This document shows, in pieces, positions 1 through 8,522 of a stretch of 9,784 bases of DNA. This stretch comes from Planctomycetota bacterium (lineage in GTDB: Bacteria; Planctomycetota; Planctomycetia; Pirellulales; UBA1268), in the NCBI GenBank assembly GCA_003670825.1, contig QWQL01000079.1, forward strand, positions 1 to 9,784. Reading direction: 5' to 3'. Within the stretch, counting starts at the first letter, position 1; every line of letters starts with the position of its first letter. The notes beneath the pieces were generated by a model that was not told the origin of the DNA, did no database searches, and was given only the letters and a program-made list of their open reading frames with translations. The position numbers were made by a program, and so were the translations under genes.

Positions 1-351
1 ACAACCCTTCAATCATCGCTTCACCTGTGGTTATATGGTGCCGAAAAAATGTCGCCGCTGTACGATTTCAGCAGCAATCCTCAGTTTCTTAGGCAAGCCG
101 GGTCAAACCGTCCACTAGCAGCAAAAATTTACCATAGCGTTTGGCTCCTTCCGACTCCCCCTAGAATGCGTCGCATGATAGCCAGGCAAAGGACACTTCG
201 GCAAGCGGATGCCGGCCGACGGGTAAAATCTCCGCTGCAGCCCCGGCGGCAGCGGGCAGGCGGCGGCGTTTTGCCGCCCCCGAGCCGGCGATCCACGGAA
301 GTCGAATGCGCTCTCGCGACCGGCCATCGCCCCCTCGTCGGCCGGCGTCGG
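1..351. other. Non-coding stretch at window start, nothing firmly identified
   Basis: No convincing gene is seen here. Open frames exist on both strands but lack a ribosome binding site, show no protein-like composition and contradict one another. The first 180 bases are visibly richer in A/T than the rest of the window. Items of note are a GC-rich hairpin at 262-278 (listed separately), a TAGAAT hexamer at 162-167 and the hyphenated palindrome ATGCG-T-CGCAT at 166-176. TTGGCT at 141-146 lies 15 bases before TAGAAT, so a weak plus-strand promoter is possible. It would point into the antisense strand of the beta-propeller gene. Confidence 0.6.
262..278 (-). terminator. GC hairpin downstream of the beta-propeller gene, possible terminator
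   Basis: GGCGGC at 262-267 pairs perfectly with GCCGCC at 273-278 around a 5-base loop (GTTTT). It lies about 75 bases past the stop codon of the minus-strand beta-propeller gene. No run of U follows on either strand, so it is not a standard intrinsic terminator. It may help end or protect the transcript, or may simply be a chance hairpin in GC-rich DNA. Confidence 0.25.
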
Positions 352-1674
352 TCATTCCGCCAGCGACACGCGGACGATCTCGGCGTCGTTGCGGACAATG
401 ATTGATTTGGTGGCGTAGGCCGGGGCGCACCAGACCACCGCCCGGCCGAAGGCGTTGTTGGTCGGCTTGAGCAGGTGGGCCCGCGACAGCTCCTCGTAGC
501 CCTGCGGCGTGAGCTTCGCGATCACGAGATCGCCCGTCTCCGTGAACAGGAAGAAGTGGTCACTCTCTGCGCTACCATCATGCTTGGTGAGAAAGGCCGT
601 GCCCGAGCCCTGCGGCCGTTCGCCCAGAGGGCCGGCACCCTTCCAGGCGAAGTCGCCGTCGGGCACCCGCATCGCCCGCAACTCGCCGCTCTCGTGGAAG
701 CCATAGACGAGGCCGTCGGCCGCGAACGGCTGCACGTTCACCGCCGAGATGCCCTGCTTGGGCTTGTTTCGCCAGACGACGTCTACGCCCGGCACGTCGG
801 CCTTGAGCTTCAGCATCAGGTTCTTGCCTTGGTAGCCGCCGATGTAGAGGTGATCGCCCACGCGGACCGGCGTCATGATGATCGAGCCGTTGTCGGCGTT
901 GTAGGGCGTCTGCCAGAGCAGCTTTCCAGATTCGGGTTCGACGGCATACACGCCATCGGGCTTCGCCAGCACGAGCTGCCGCACGCCGGCCGCCTCAATG
1001 ATCGACGGCGGCACGTAGCCTTGCTCGGCCGCCGTGCCCGTCCGCCAGATCTCCGTGCCGGTCGCTAGGTCAAAGGCGGCCGCATGGGCCACGTCGGTGC
1101 CCACCACGCAGATCAGCCGGTCGCCATCGACGAGCGGGTGGCTCGCCCAGCCCCAGAGCGCCGCCTTTGTGGCGTAGTCTTTCTTGAGATCGCGTGACCA
1201 CGTGACCTTGCCCGTCGCGGCCTCGAAGCAGAGGAGATCCCCCTCGGCACCGAGCGTGTAGACGCGGCCATCGTGGACCGTCGGCGTGCACCGCGGGCCG
1301 GCGGGGTAGGCGATCGTGTAGGTGACCGGGTATTCGTGCTTCCAGAGCATGGCGCCGGTGGCCTCGTCGAGGCAGAGCACCCGCTCGCGGCCCGTGGAGG
1401 CCTTCCGCTCGAAGTTGGCCACCTTCACGTCGGCGTCGGTGACGTAGTCGGTCACGAACACGCGGCCGCCCGCCACGGCCGCTCCCGCGTAGCCGCCCGC
1501 GATTGGCGTGCGCCAGAGCACCTCCGGGCCGCCCGCTGGAAATCGCTCCACGATGCCAGCCTCACGCCAGACGTTGTCGCGGCCGGGCCCCATCCACTGC
1601 GGCCAGTCGTCGCCACAGGCCGGCGTGACGAGGGGTCCGATCGTGATCGCGACGAGGGCGAGGAAACGATGCAT
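352..1674 (-). CDS. Secreted PQQ-like beta-propeller repeat protein
   Basis: The product is 440 residues. Residues 1-21 look like a signal peptide: a short basic start, a hydrophobic core (FLALVAITIGPLV) and a likely signal peptidase I site near ACG|DD. The mature N-terminus carries DWPQWMGPGRDN (23-34), a hallmark of planctomycete exported PQQ-like propellers. Blade motifs of the form A/C-x-D/E-x-x-T/S-G-x-x-x-W recur near 101-111, 149-159, 200-210 and 244-254, with a weaker one at 335-344. The fold is therefore a WD40/quinoprotein-like propeller acting outside the cytoplasm. I see nothing proving PQQ binding or catalysis; database labels for such proteins (alcohol dehydrogenase-like, BamB-like) are usually by fold only. 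The ATG at 1674 is preferred because GGAG (1683-1686, minus strand) lies 8 bases upstream and a signal peptide follows at once. The frame stays open far upstream, but that part is antisense to the kinase gene. Confidence 0.9.
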   Translation of the reverse strand: MHRFLALVAITIGPLVTPACGDDWPQWMGPGRDNVWREAGIVERFPAGGPEVLWRTPIAGGYAGAAVAGGRVFVTDYVTDADVKVANFERKASTGRERVLCLDEATGAMLWKHEYPVTYTIAYPAGPRCTPTVHDGRVYTLGAEGDLLCFEAATGKVTWSRDLKKDYATKAALWGWASHPLVDGDRLICVVGTDVAHAAAFDLATGTEIWRTGTAAEQGYVPPSIIEAAGVRQLVLAKPDGVYAVEPESGKLLWQTPYNADNGSIIMTPVRVGDHLYIGGYQGKNLMLKLKADVPGVDVVWRNKPKQGISAVNVQPFAADGLVYGFHESGELRAMRVPDGDFAWKGAGPLGERPQGSGTAFLTKHDGSAESDHFFLFTETGDLVIAKLTPQGYEELSRAHLLKPTNNAFGRAVVWCAPAYATKSIIVRNDAEIVRVSLAE

Positions 1675-1758
1675 GCGCGAGGCTCCGTGGGGCGGGGTTT
1701 CCAATCGGTGGCGACCGGTCATACTCTCGTCGATTTCATCACCCCCGGAAAGGCCGTC
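1675..1758. promoter_or_regulatory. Divergent 5' region between propeller and kinase genes
   Basis: These 84 bases separate two divergent start codons and must hold both promoters unless transcripts begin inside the opposite gene. On the plus strand TTTCCA (1698-1703) and CATACT (1720-1725) are spaced by 16 bases, each matching the sigma70 consensus at 4 of 6 positions; this is a weak candidate for the kinase. The Shine-Dalgarno sequences are GGAAAGG (1747-1753) for the kinase and GGAG (1683-1686, minus) for the propeller gene. No clear minus-strand promoter was found. Confidence 0.35.
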
Positions 1759-2661
1759 ATGCCGCTGCTCGTCGTCGGAAGCGTCGCCCTCGATTGCGTC
1801 GAGACCCCCACCGACAAGCGCGACGACGTGCTCGGCGGGTCGGCGGTGTTTTTCTCCTATGCCGCGAGCTTCTTCTCGCCGGTGAAGATGATCGGCACCG
1901 TCGGAGAAGACTGGCCGCAGCAGCACACCCGGTTTCTCGAAGCCCGCGGCATCGACACCTCCGGGATCGAGACGATCGCCGGGGGCAAGACATTCCGCTG
2001 GCGAGGCCGCTACCTGCCCAACATGAACGATCGTGAGACGCTCGAGGTGCACCTCAACGTGTTTGGCGAGTTCAAGCCGAAGCTGCAGGTCAACCACCGC
2101 GAGAGCAAGTTTGTGTTTCTCGGCAACGCCTCCCCCGTCACGCAGCTCTCCGTGCTCGACCAGGTGCCCGACGCGAAGCTCACCGTGGCCGACACGATGG
2201 ACCTCTGGATCAACATCCAGCGGGACGAACTGGAGACGCTGCTCAGGCGGATCGACGGCCTCGTGCTCAACGACTCCGAGGCCAAACTGCTCGCCGAGGA
2301 TGAGAACCTCGTGCGGGCCGGGCATAAGGTCTTGGCGATGGGGCCGAAGTTCGTGGTCATCAAAAAGGGCGAGCACGGCGCGATGTTTTTCAGCGAGCAC
2401 GAGATGTACGTGCTGCCCGCCTACCCGACGCCGCAGGTGATCGACCCGACGGGCGCAGGCGACAGCTTCGCCGGCGGCATGATGGGCCACCTCGCTAGCA
2501 AAGACCGGTTCGACCCGCAGTCGCTGAAGGAGGCGCTGGCCTACGGCGTTGTGATCGCGAGCTATACGGTCGAGGACTTTAGCCTCGATCGCCTCGCGGC
2601 CATCGACCGCGGCGACCTCGACCGGCGTGTGGCCGAGTACCGGCAGATGCTGACATTTTGA
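1759..2661 (+). CDS. PfkB-family carbohydrate (ribokinase-like) kinase
   Basis: The product is 300 residues, normal for the ribokinase/PfkB fold, and is predicted to be cytoplasmic. It should transfer phosphate from ATP to a hydroxyl group of a sugar or nucleoside. The N-terminus has the family's first strand (LLVVGSVALD) and the glycine pair in VLGGSAVFFS. The C-terminal PfkB signature DPTGAGDSFAGG begins at residue 229, placing the catalytic base at Asp235 with the anion-hole glycines just before it. The opening GSVALDCVETP plus GGSA..FSYAASFF resembles a subfamily usually annotated only as 'sugar kinase', so the substrate cannot be named. The ATG at 1759 is chosen because GGAAAGG lies 5 bases upstream and the conserved strand starts immediately. 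An in-frame ATG at 1669 would add 30 residues antisense to the propeller start. The TGA stop is followed in the same frame by another open, coding-like stretch. Confidence 0.93.
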   Translation: MPLLVVGSVALDCVETPTDKRDDVLGGSAVFFSYAASFFSPVKMIGTVGEDWPQQHTRFLEARGIDTSGIETIAGGKTFRWRGRYLPNMNDRETLEVHLNVFGEFKPKLQVNHRESKFVFLGNASPVTQLSVLDQVPDAKLTVADTMDLWINIQRDELETLLRRIDGLVLNDSEAKLLAEDENLVRAGHKVLAMGPKFVVIKKGEHGAMFFSEHEMYVLPAYPTPQVIDPTGAGDSFAGGMMGHLASKDRFDPQSLKEALAYGVVIASYTVEDFSLDRLAAIDRGDLDRRVAEYRQMLTF

Positions 2662-2697
2662 CGATCCGACTGCCTCGGGGTGGACGAGGAGGTGGAC

Positions 2698-2802
2698 GTG
2701 GACGAGGACGAGGCTGACCGCACCAAGACCCGGGCCAACGCCCTGAAATACCCCGTCACCAAGGCCCGCGGCACGGCCCGCACATACACCGAACTCGACT
2801 GA
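2698..2802 (+). CDS. Possible 34-residue small protein, acidic start and basic middle
   Basis: This is a short open frame with a GTG start preceded by a perfect AGGAGG (2687-2692) at 5-base spacing. The frame could also begin at GTG 2680 or 2692, but those lack a comparable site. The peptide starts with a strongly acidic run (DEDEAD), then turns basic and threonine-rich (RTKTRANALKYPVTKARGTA) and ends TYTELD. Nearly every codon ends in G or C, as expected for a real gene in this genome, although the start of the frame is a purine-rich GTGGAC/GAGGAC repeat that can mimic a ribosome binding site. It lies 36 bases after the kinase stop and in the same frame, so it might instead be a former C-terminal tail cut off by the TGA, or read-through sequence. 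No family is recognised. Confidence 0.35.
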   Translation: MDEDEADRTKTRANALKYPVTKARGTARTYTELD

Positions 2803-2825
2803 CGCGAGCGCTGCACCGGCGATCT

Positions 2826-2849
2826 GGGACCTGAGCAAGGGACCTGAGC
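2826..2849 (+). repeat. 11-bp direct repeat, two copies
   Basis: GGGACCTGAGC occurs at 2826-2836 and again, identical, at 2839-2849, separated by AA, giving a period of 13 bases. It lies between the small ORF and the recA promoter, about 60 bases upstream of the promoter's -35 box. It could be a pair of protein-binding sites or a simple duplication. Confidence 0.6.
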
Positions 2850-2909
2850 CCGTCCTTTTCGCCCGAATGTGCGGAATTCGCAGACTGTACGGCCGTCCAG
2901 AAAAATGAC

Positions 2910-2938
2910 TTGCCACGCCGCTTGCAACCCGATACTAT
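2910..2938 (+). promoter_or_regulatory. Sigma70-like promoter of recA
   Basis: TTGCCA (2910-2915; 5 of 6 matches to TTGACA) is separated by exactly 17 bases from TACTAT (2933-2938; 4 of 6 matches to TATAAT). An overlapping alternative -10 is TATACC (2936-2941). Transcription would start near 2945, giving recA a leader of about 125 bases. This is the best promoter-like pair noticed in the window. Confidence 0.55.
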
Positions 2939-2944
2939 ACCAGC

Positions 2945-2963
2945 GTTCAGTGTTCGGTTCCGA
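2945..2963 (+). promoter_or_regulatory. GTTC repeat cluster, candidate recA operator
   Basis: Three GTTC tetramers occur in 16 bases (2945-2948, 2952-2955, 2957-2960), and the last two overlap a hyphenated palindrome TCGG-TT-CCGA (2954-2963). The cluster sits right at the expected transcription start of recA, where a LexA-type repressor would act. It does not match the alphaproteobacterial box GTTC-N7-GTTC (the spacing here is 3 or 8) or the Gram-positive box CGAAC-N4-GTTCG. Its role as an SOS operator is therefore inference from position only. Confidence 0.25.
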
Positions 2964-3069
2964 GGTAAATCGCTCGATTCATGGTGGCGAAGCAGCCACC
3001 CCGACGATGTGCCGGGAGCCGTGGGAGATGGTCGCCATGGTGACAGCATTTGCAGGAGTGAACGGTCGG

Positions 3070-4224
<1,155 letters not shown>

Positions 4225-4295
4225 CCGCCGCCGGCGCCGTAGATCGCGGTGCTGAATCTGAATCCCCCCGCCCGCCCGCGAGAAGGCCGACCCAA

Positions 4296-4329
4296 GCGGC
4301 CGCTCGTGGGCGGCGTCGTTTGCGGCCGC
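4296..4329. repeat. Two GCGGCCGC palindromes in the recA-alaS gap
   Basis: The 8-bp perfect palindrome GCGGCCGC appears at 4296-4303 and 4322-4329, 18 bases apart. The two copies can pair with each other to form an 8-bp GC stem in the recA 3' region. No U-run follows, so this is not a standard terminator. Such octamers also arise by chance in DNA this GC-rich. Confidence 0.35.
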
Positions 4330-4372
4330 GGGGCAGGCGACAGCGGCATCGCGTTGCGTCGGCTACGACGGG

Positions 4373-4378
4373 TATAGT
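4373..4378 (+). promoter_or_regulatory. -10-like hexamer upstream of alaS
   Basis: TATAGT matches the -10 consensus at 5 of 6 positions and lies 52 bases before the alaS start. The only -35-like hexamer (TTGCGT, 4354-4359) is just 13 bases away, too close for a normal promoter. alaS may therefore have a weak or activator-dependent promoter here, or be read through from recA. Confidence 0.25.
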
Positions 4379-4430
4379 GTCGGCCCCGCCGGCGTGATGG
4401 CCCGGCGTTTCTCCGGGAGCCGGTGGCACT

Positions 4431-7043
4431 ATGAAGGCCGATGACCTCCGCGAAGCGTATCTCGCATTCTTCGAGTCGAAGGGCTGTGTGCGGCGGCCGA
4501 GCGACGTGCTCGTGCCGCGCTGGGATCCTTCGGTGCTGTTCACGCCCGCGGGCATGAATCAGTTCAAAGACCACTTTCTCGGCAAGTGCAAGCTGGAGTT
4601 TTCCAGGGCCACCACCTGCCAGAAGTGTTTGCGGACGGGCGACATCGACAACGTGGGCCGGACGCCACGGCATCACACCTTCTTTGAGATGCTCGGAAAC
4701 TTCTCGTTTGGTGACTATTTCAAGCGGGAGGCTATCCACTGGGCCTGGGAGTTTCTGACCGCGAGGAGTTGGCTGAACATCTCGCCCGAAAAACTCTCGA
4801 TCACCGTCTACCAGGATGACCACGAGGCCTTCGCGATCTGGGCCGACGAGATCGGGGTGCCGGCCGCGAGGATCACGCGGATGGGCGAAGACGACAACTT
4901 CTGGCCGGCCAGTTCGCCCTCGCAGGGGCCCGACGGCGTCTGCGGTCCGTGCAGCGAGATCTTCTACCGGATGCCCGACGGCAGCGATGTGGAGATCTGG
5001 AACCTCGTGTTCACGCAGTTCAACCGCGTGGGGCCGCCGCCCGACAACCTGCACCCGTTGCCGAGCCGCAACATCGACACTGGCATGGGGCTGGAGCGGA
5101 CGTGCGCCATGCTCCAGGGCGTCGACTCCAACTTTCACATCGACATCCTCAGGCCGATCGTGGAGGCGGTGGCCGAGGTCTGCGGCCGTAGGTATGAGTC
5201 AGCCACCGACGACGGCCGCCGGATGCGGCGGATCGCGGATCATGTGCGGGCCTGCACGTTTGCGATCCACGAGAACGTGCTGCCGGGCAACAACGAGGAG
5301 AAGTACGTCGTCAAGCGGCTGCTTCGGCGGGCGGTGCTCGATGGCCGACAGATGGGCATGCGGGAGCCCTTTCTGCACGCGCTGCCGCCGGTGGTTGCCG
5401 AGATGATGCGGAAGCCATATCCCGAACTCGCCGACACGACCGCTCGCGTGGCCGCCGTCATCAAGCGGGAGGAGGAGTCGTTTCTCGCCACGATCGACGG
5501 CGGCCTCGAGCGGATCGAGCGGCTCTTCAAGGCGATCGGCACGTCGGGGAAGGCGGTGGTGGCCGGTGGCGACGCCGCGGAGCTCTACACCACCTATGGC
5601 TTTCCGCCGGAACTGCTCGAGACGCTGGCCGCGGAGCGAAACTGCGGCTTCGACTGGGACGGCTTCCGTGCGGCGATGGACGAGCACGGCCTCAAGTCGG
5701 GGGCAGGCTCCCGTGTGGAAGTGTTTACCTCCGGCCCACTCGACGCCCTCAAGAAGACGATGCACGGCTCGGAGTTTCTCGGCTACGACGCCACCGAATC
5801 CTTGGGCAAGGTGATCGGCATCATCGCTCAGAATTCCCTCTGCGACCGGCTCGACGAGGTCGGGCATGCATCACCCGTGACCGTGGTGCTCGATCGCACC
5901 CCCTTCTACGGCGAGTCGGGCGGGCAGGTGGGCGACGCCGGCACGCTCGCATGGCCCGGCGGCGACTTCGAGGTTGCCGACACGCAGCGGGAGGGGGGCT
6001 TCATGCTGCACGTCGGCCACCTCCGCCAGGGATCGCTCCACCTGGGGGCGACAGTGACCGCGACAGTGGACGCCGACCGGCGGGGTGCGGTGCGGCGGGC
6101 CCACTCGGCCACGCACCTCCTGCACGCCGCGCTCCAGCACCACCTCGGTTCGCACGCCGTGCAGCAGGGATCGAAGGTCGACGCCGACCTGCTGCGGTTT
6201 GATTTTTCGCACACGAGCTCGATCGATCACGAGACGCTGCGGGCGATCGAGGGGATGGTCAACGGCAACGTGTTCGCGGCGGTGCCCGTCGCGGCGCAGC
6301 TCCTGCCGCTGGCCGAGGCGCGGCACGCCGGGGCGATGATGCTGTTCGGCGAGAAGTATCCCGACGTGGTGCGGATGGTGACGATGGACGGGGTGAGCCG
6401 CGAACTCTGCGGCGGCACGCATGTCTCGAGCACCGGCCAGATCGGCCTCGTGCGGATCGTCGGGGAGGAGAGCGTGTCGGCCGGCACGCGGCGGATCACG
6501 GCGATGACGGGCGCGAGGGCGCTCGACCGCTTCCGTCAGGCCGAGCAGACGCTCGCCGAGGCGGCCTCAGCGCTGAAGGTGCCAGTCGGAGAACTGCCTC
6601 ACCGACTGACGGCGGTCGTCAAGGAGCTTCGCGAACTCAAGAAGGCAAAGCCGGCGGCGGCCGGGGCCGCACTTTCGGCCGATGACCTGCTCGCCGCCGC
6701 GGCATCCGTGGCCGGCACCCGGATCGTGGTCGCCGATGCCAAGGGGAGCGATGCGGGCGCCATGCGGCAGTGCATCGACCTGTTGCGGCGGAAGGGGAGT
6801 CCGATTGCCGTCTTGCTCGGCAGTGTTGAGGGAGACAAGGTGACGCTCGTGGCCGGCATCTCCCGAGAACTCGAGGAGAAGGGCCTCTCGGCCGGCAACT
6901 GGATCAAGGACGCGGCGACGGTCGTCGGCGGTAAAGGGGGCGGCAGGCCCGACCTCGCCCAGGCTGGCGGCAAACTCGTCGACCAGCTTCCGGCGGCGCT
7001 CGAGGCGGCACGGAAGTCGATCCAGCAGCTGCTCGGTGGCTGA
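4431..7043 (+). CDS. alaS: Alanyl-tRNA synthetase
   Basis: This cytoplasmic class II synthetase charges tRNA-Ala with alanine and clears Ser- or Gly-mischarged tRNA. The product is 870 residues, close to the usual bacterial length of about 875, and appears complete. The catalytic domain shows TPAGMNQFKDHFLG (38-51), the nearly invariant block CLRTGDIDNVGRTPRHHTFF with FEMLGNFSFGDYFK (66-98, covering motif 2), and GMGLER (218-223, motif 3). The editing domain has zinc-type ligands in HSATH (His558, His562) and CGGTH (Cys660, His664). The C-terminal DHHA1/C-Ala region ends with GGGRPDLAQAGG near 836-847. The start fits the conserved MKADDLREAYLAFFESKGC opening; GGGAG lies 11 bases upstream. It is 206 bases downstream of recA, and its stop is 4 bases from the stop of the convergent gene on the other strand. 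Confidence 0.98.
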   Translation: MKADDLREAYLAFFESKGCVRRPSDVLVPRWDPSVLFTPAGMNQFKDHFLGKCKLEFSRATTCQKCLRTGDIDNVGRTPRHHTFFEMLGNFSFGDYFKREAIHWAWEFLTARSWLNISPEKLSITVYQDDHEAFAIWADEIGVPAARITRMGEDDNFWPASSPSQGPDGVCGPCSEIFYRMPDGSDVEIWNLVFTQFNRVGPPPDNLHPLPSRNIDTGMGLERTCAMLQGVDSNFHIDILRPIVEAVAEVCGRRYESATDDGRRMRRIADHVRACTFAIHENVLPGNNEEKYVVKRLLRRAVLDGRQMGMREPFLHALPPVVAEMMRKPYPELADTTARVAAVIKREEESFLATIDGGLERIERLFKAIGTSGKAVVAGGDAAELYTTYGFPPELLETLAAERNCGFDWDGFRAAMDEHGLKSGAGSRVEVFTSGPLDALKKTMHGSEFLGYDATESLGKVIGIIAQNSLCDRLDEVGHASPVTVVLDRTPFYGESGGQVGDAGTLAWPGGDFEVADTQREGGFMLHVGHLRQGSLHLGATVTATVDADRRGAVRRAHSATHLLHAALQHHLGSHAVQQGSKVDADLLRFDFSHTSSIDHETLRAIEGMVNGNVFAAVPVAAQLLPLAEARHAGAMMLFGEKYPDVVRMVTMDGVSRELCGGTHVSSTGQIGLVRIVGEESVSAGTRRITAMTGARALDRFRQAEQTLAEAASALKVPVGELPHRLTAVVKELRELKKAKPAAAGAALSADDLLAAAASVAGTRIVVADAKGSDAGAMRQCIDLLRRKGSPIAVLLGSVEGDKVTLVAGISRELEEKGLSAGNWIKDAATVVGGKGGGRPDLAQAGGKLVDQLPAALEAARKSIQQLLGG

Positions 7044-7047
7044 GAGA

Positions 7048-7935
7048 TCAGCCGCTGCGGATATTCCTCGCCCGCAGATCGCGGAGCGCCGCGGGCACGC
7101 GGTTGTACACCGCCATGATCGCCCAGTGCCGCGACGGGTCGGCGAAGACCGCCGAGAAGGCATCTGCGTGCTCAGCGATATCGACGAACGAGCACGGCCG
7201 GCACTCGAAGGCGAACGCATCGTTGTTCTCGCGACCGCAGGCTTCCCGCAGCCGCTCGGCATCGGCCTCGGGAAGCGGGGGCAGGTCGCGGGCCGGCCCG
7301 GCGAGCCAGTGGCGGAGGTGTGGGAATCCCAGCGCCAGATCCTTGAGAAACCCGCCGTCCTGGAAGTGGAGAAGCCCGAGCCGGCCGTCATCGTGCACGG
7401 CGAGGAGCGGCACCACGGGGGCCAGGAGCGGGAAGAACGTGTTGGGATGGACCCGGCAGCGGTGGTAGTCGCCGGCGACGCGGGCGATGGTCGACAGATC
7501 GCCCACGTTGGCGAACGGCACCTCCCGGACGTCCATCCACTCCAGCCACGGCTTCGTCGGATCGACCGAGTCGTTGGCGACGTCGATGTAGAGATTGCCG
7601 AACTGGATCGCATTCTGAAAGTAACGATCCTTGAGGATCACGAACACCTTCCGAAGCGCGAGGCCCTGAGCCATGAGCCCGCGGATCAGCGGCGTGGGAA
7701 TGAGCCCGTCAAAAACACGGTCGCGGATGAAGGCGCAGAAACCGATCGGATAGCCCGTGGCCGGCGGCGTCAGCCCTGCCACGACGCCGTCGCATTCCCG
7801 TCGGAGCTGGCCCAGGAGGTCGACGATCGCCGACATTGCCGGCATCAGCAGCGAAGCCGTAGGGGCAGCCTGGTCCTCCCGCCAGACCATGTCTTGCGAC
7901 TGAGCGACTGCGATAAGGTGTTGCAGGGGCGTCAT
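7048..7935 (-). CDS. Unrecognised 295-residue protein, operon partner of tpx
   Basis: I do not recognise this family. The product is 295 residues with no signal peptide and no convincing membrane helix, so it is probably cytoplasmic. Distinctive stretches are ATGYPIGFCAFIRDRVF (59-75), a segment around residues 108-125 with GNLYIDVANDSVDPTKP, then DYHRCRVHPNTFFPLLAPVV, and a C-terminal half with HFQDGGFLKD and ECRPCSFVDIAEHAD. Several cysteines and histidines are present but form no metal motif I can name. Codon use is G/C-ending like its neighbours. The ATG at 7935 is preceded by GGGA at 6-base spacing. It starts 31 bases after the tpx stop on the same strand, so the two are very likely co-transcribed; a redox link is possible but unproven. 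Its end is 4 bases from the alaS stop. Confidence 0.85.
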   Translation of the reverse strand: MTPLQHLIAVAQSQDMVWREDQAAPTASLLMPAMSAIVDLLGQLRRECDGVVAGLTPPATGYPIGFCAFIRDRVFDGLIPTPLIRGLMAQGLALRKVFVILKDRYFQNAIQFGNLYIDVANDSVDPTKPWLEWMDVREVPFANVGDLSTIARVAGDYHRCRVHPNTFFPLLAPVVPLLAVHDDGRLGLLHFQDGGFLKDLALGFPHLRHWLAGPARDLPPLPEADAERLREACGRENNDAFAFECRPCSFVDIAEHADAFSAVFADPSRHWAIMAVYNRVPAALRDLRARNIRSG

Positions 7936-7966
7936 GCGATCCCGTCATGCCGCCGCCGGTGACCGC

Positions 7967-8488
7967 TCAGGTGAGCTTCTGGAGCGCCGCGATCGCGGCG
8001 TCGTAGTCGGGCTCGCTCGCCACTTCGGTGACGACCTGGGCGTACTGCACCACGCCCTTCGCATCGAGCACGAACACGGCCCGGGCGAGGATCTTGAGTT
8101 CGTCGATGAGCACGCCGAAGTCGCGGCCGAAAGCCCGGTCCATGTAGTCGCTGCCGCTTCGCATCGCCTTGATGTCTTCCGCGCCACAGAAGCGGTTCAT
8201 CGCGAACGGCAGGTCGAGGCTCACCGTCAGGGCGTTGATCTTGTCGCCCATCGCCGCGAGCCGCGTGTTGAAGGTCTTCGTCTGCACCTGGCAGACGGGC
8301 GTGTCGAGCGACGGCACGACGCTGATGATCGTCGGCTTGCCGGCGACGTCGGCGTTGGTGATGTGTTGCATCCCGTTGGGGCCGAAGCAGGTGAGGTCGA
8401 ACGCCGGCGCAGCAGAGCCGACCTTGATCTCTTCGCCGGCGAGGGTGAGCGGGTTGCCCTTGAACGTGACGGCGCCGTGACGGCCCAT
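7967..8488 (-). CDS. tpx: Thiol peroxidase Tpx (atypical 2-Cys peroxiredoxin)
   Basis: Tpx reduces hydrogen and alkyl peroxides through a cysteine pair recycled by thioredoxin. The product is 173 residues, near the family's usual length of about 165-170. The peroxidatic motif SLDTPVCQVQT gives Cys66 with Thr63 three residues before, and the resolving cysteine is Cys101 in RFCGAEDI, the standard Tpx arrangement (Cys61/Cys95 in E. coli). The likely active-site arginine is Arg136 in ARAVFVLD. The N-terminus V-T-F-K-GNPLTL..G and SAAPAF are also typical. One extra cysteine, Cys34, lies in LTCFGPNG. AGGAG lies 8 bases before the ATG. The unrecognised 295-residue gene follows after 31 bases. A promoter candidate with an overlapping inverted repeat lies just upstream. 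Confidence 0.96.
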   Translation of the reverse strand: MGRHGAVTFKGNPLTLAGEEIKVGSAAPAFDLTCFGPNGMQHITNADVAGKPTIISVVPSLDTPVCQVQTKTFNTRLAAMGDKINALTVSLDLPFAMNRFCGAEDIKAMRSGSDYMDRAFGRDFGVLIDELKILARAVFVLDAKGVVQYAQVVTEVASEPDYDAAIAALQKLT

Positions 8489-8522
8489 GGTCGAGTCTCC
8501 TGACGGTGGGGGGAAGGAACTG

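Noticed and set aside
49..430. Short frames on both strands at the window start
   Set aside because: They overlap one another, have no ribosome sites, and look like random translations of GC-rich DNA.
1273..1758. Upstream extension of the kinase frame, including ATG 1669
   Set aside because: It is antisense to the propeller gene; the ATG at 1759 has a good ribosome site and leads straight into the conserved first strand.
2659..2661. TGA as selenocysteine or programmed read-through in the kinase
   Set aside because: The kinase is already full length with its complete PfkB signature, and no selenocysteine-type stem-loop is apparent after the TGA.
1675..2916. N-terminal extension of the minus-strand propeller frame by 414 residues
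   Set aside because: It is antisense to the PfkB kinase and the small ORF, has no family motifs, and would bury a clear signal peptide and its ribosome site.
4354..4378. TTGCGT plus TATAGT as a full promoter for alaS
   Set aside because: The 13-base spacing is too short for a standard sigma70 promoter; only the -10-like hexamer is listed, with low confidence.
7036..7962. Plus-strand frame of about 308 residues opposite the tpx partner gene
   Set aside because: The minus-strand frame has protein-like composition, a ribosome site and operon spacing with tpx; the plus frame is charged, repetitive and unsupported.
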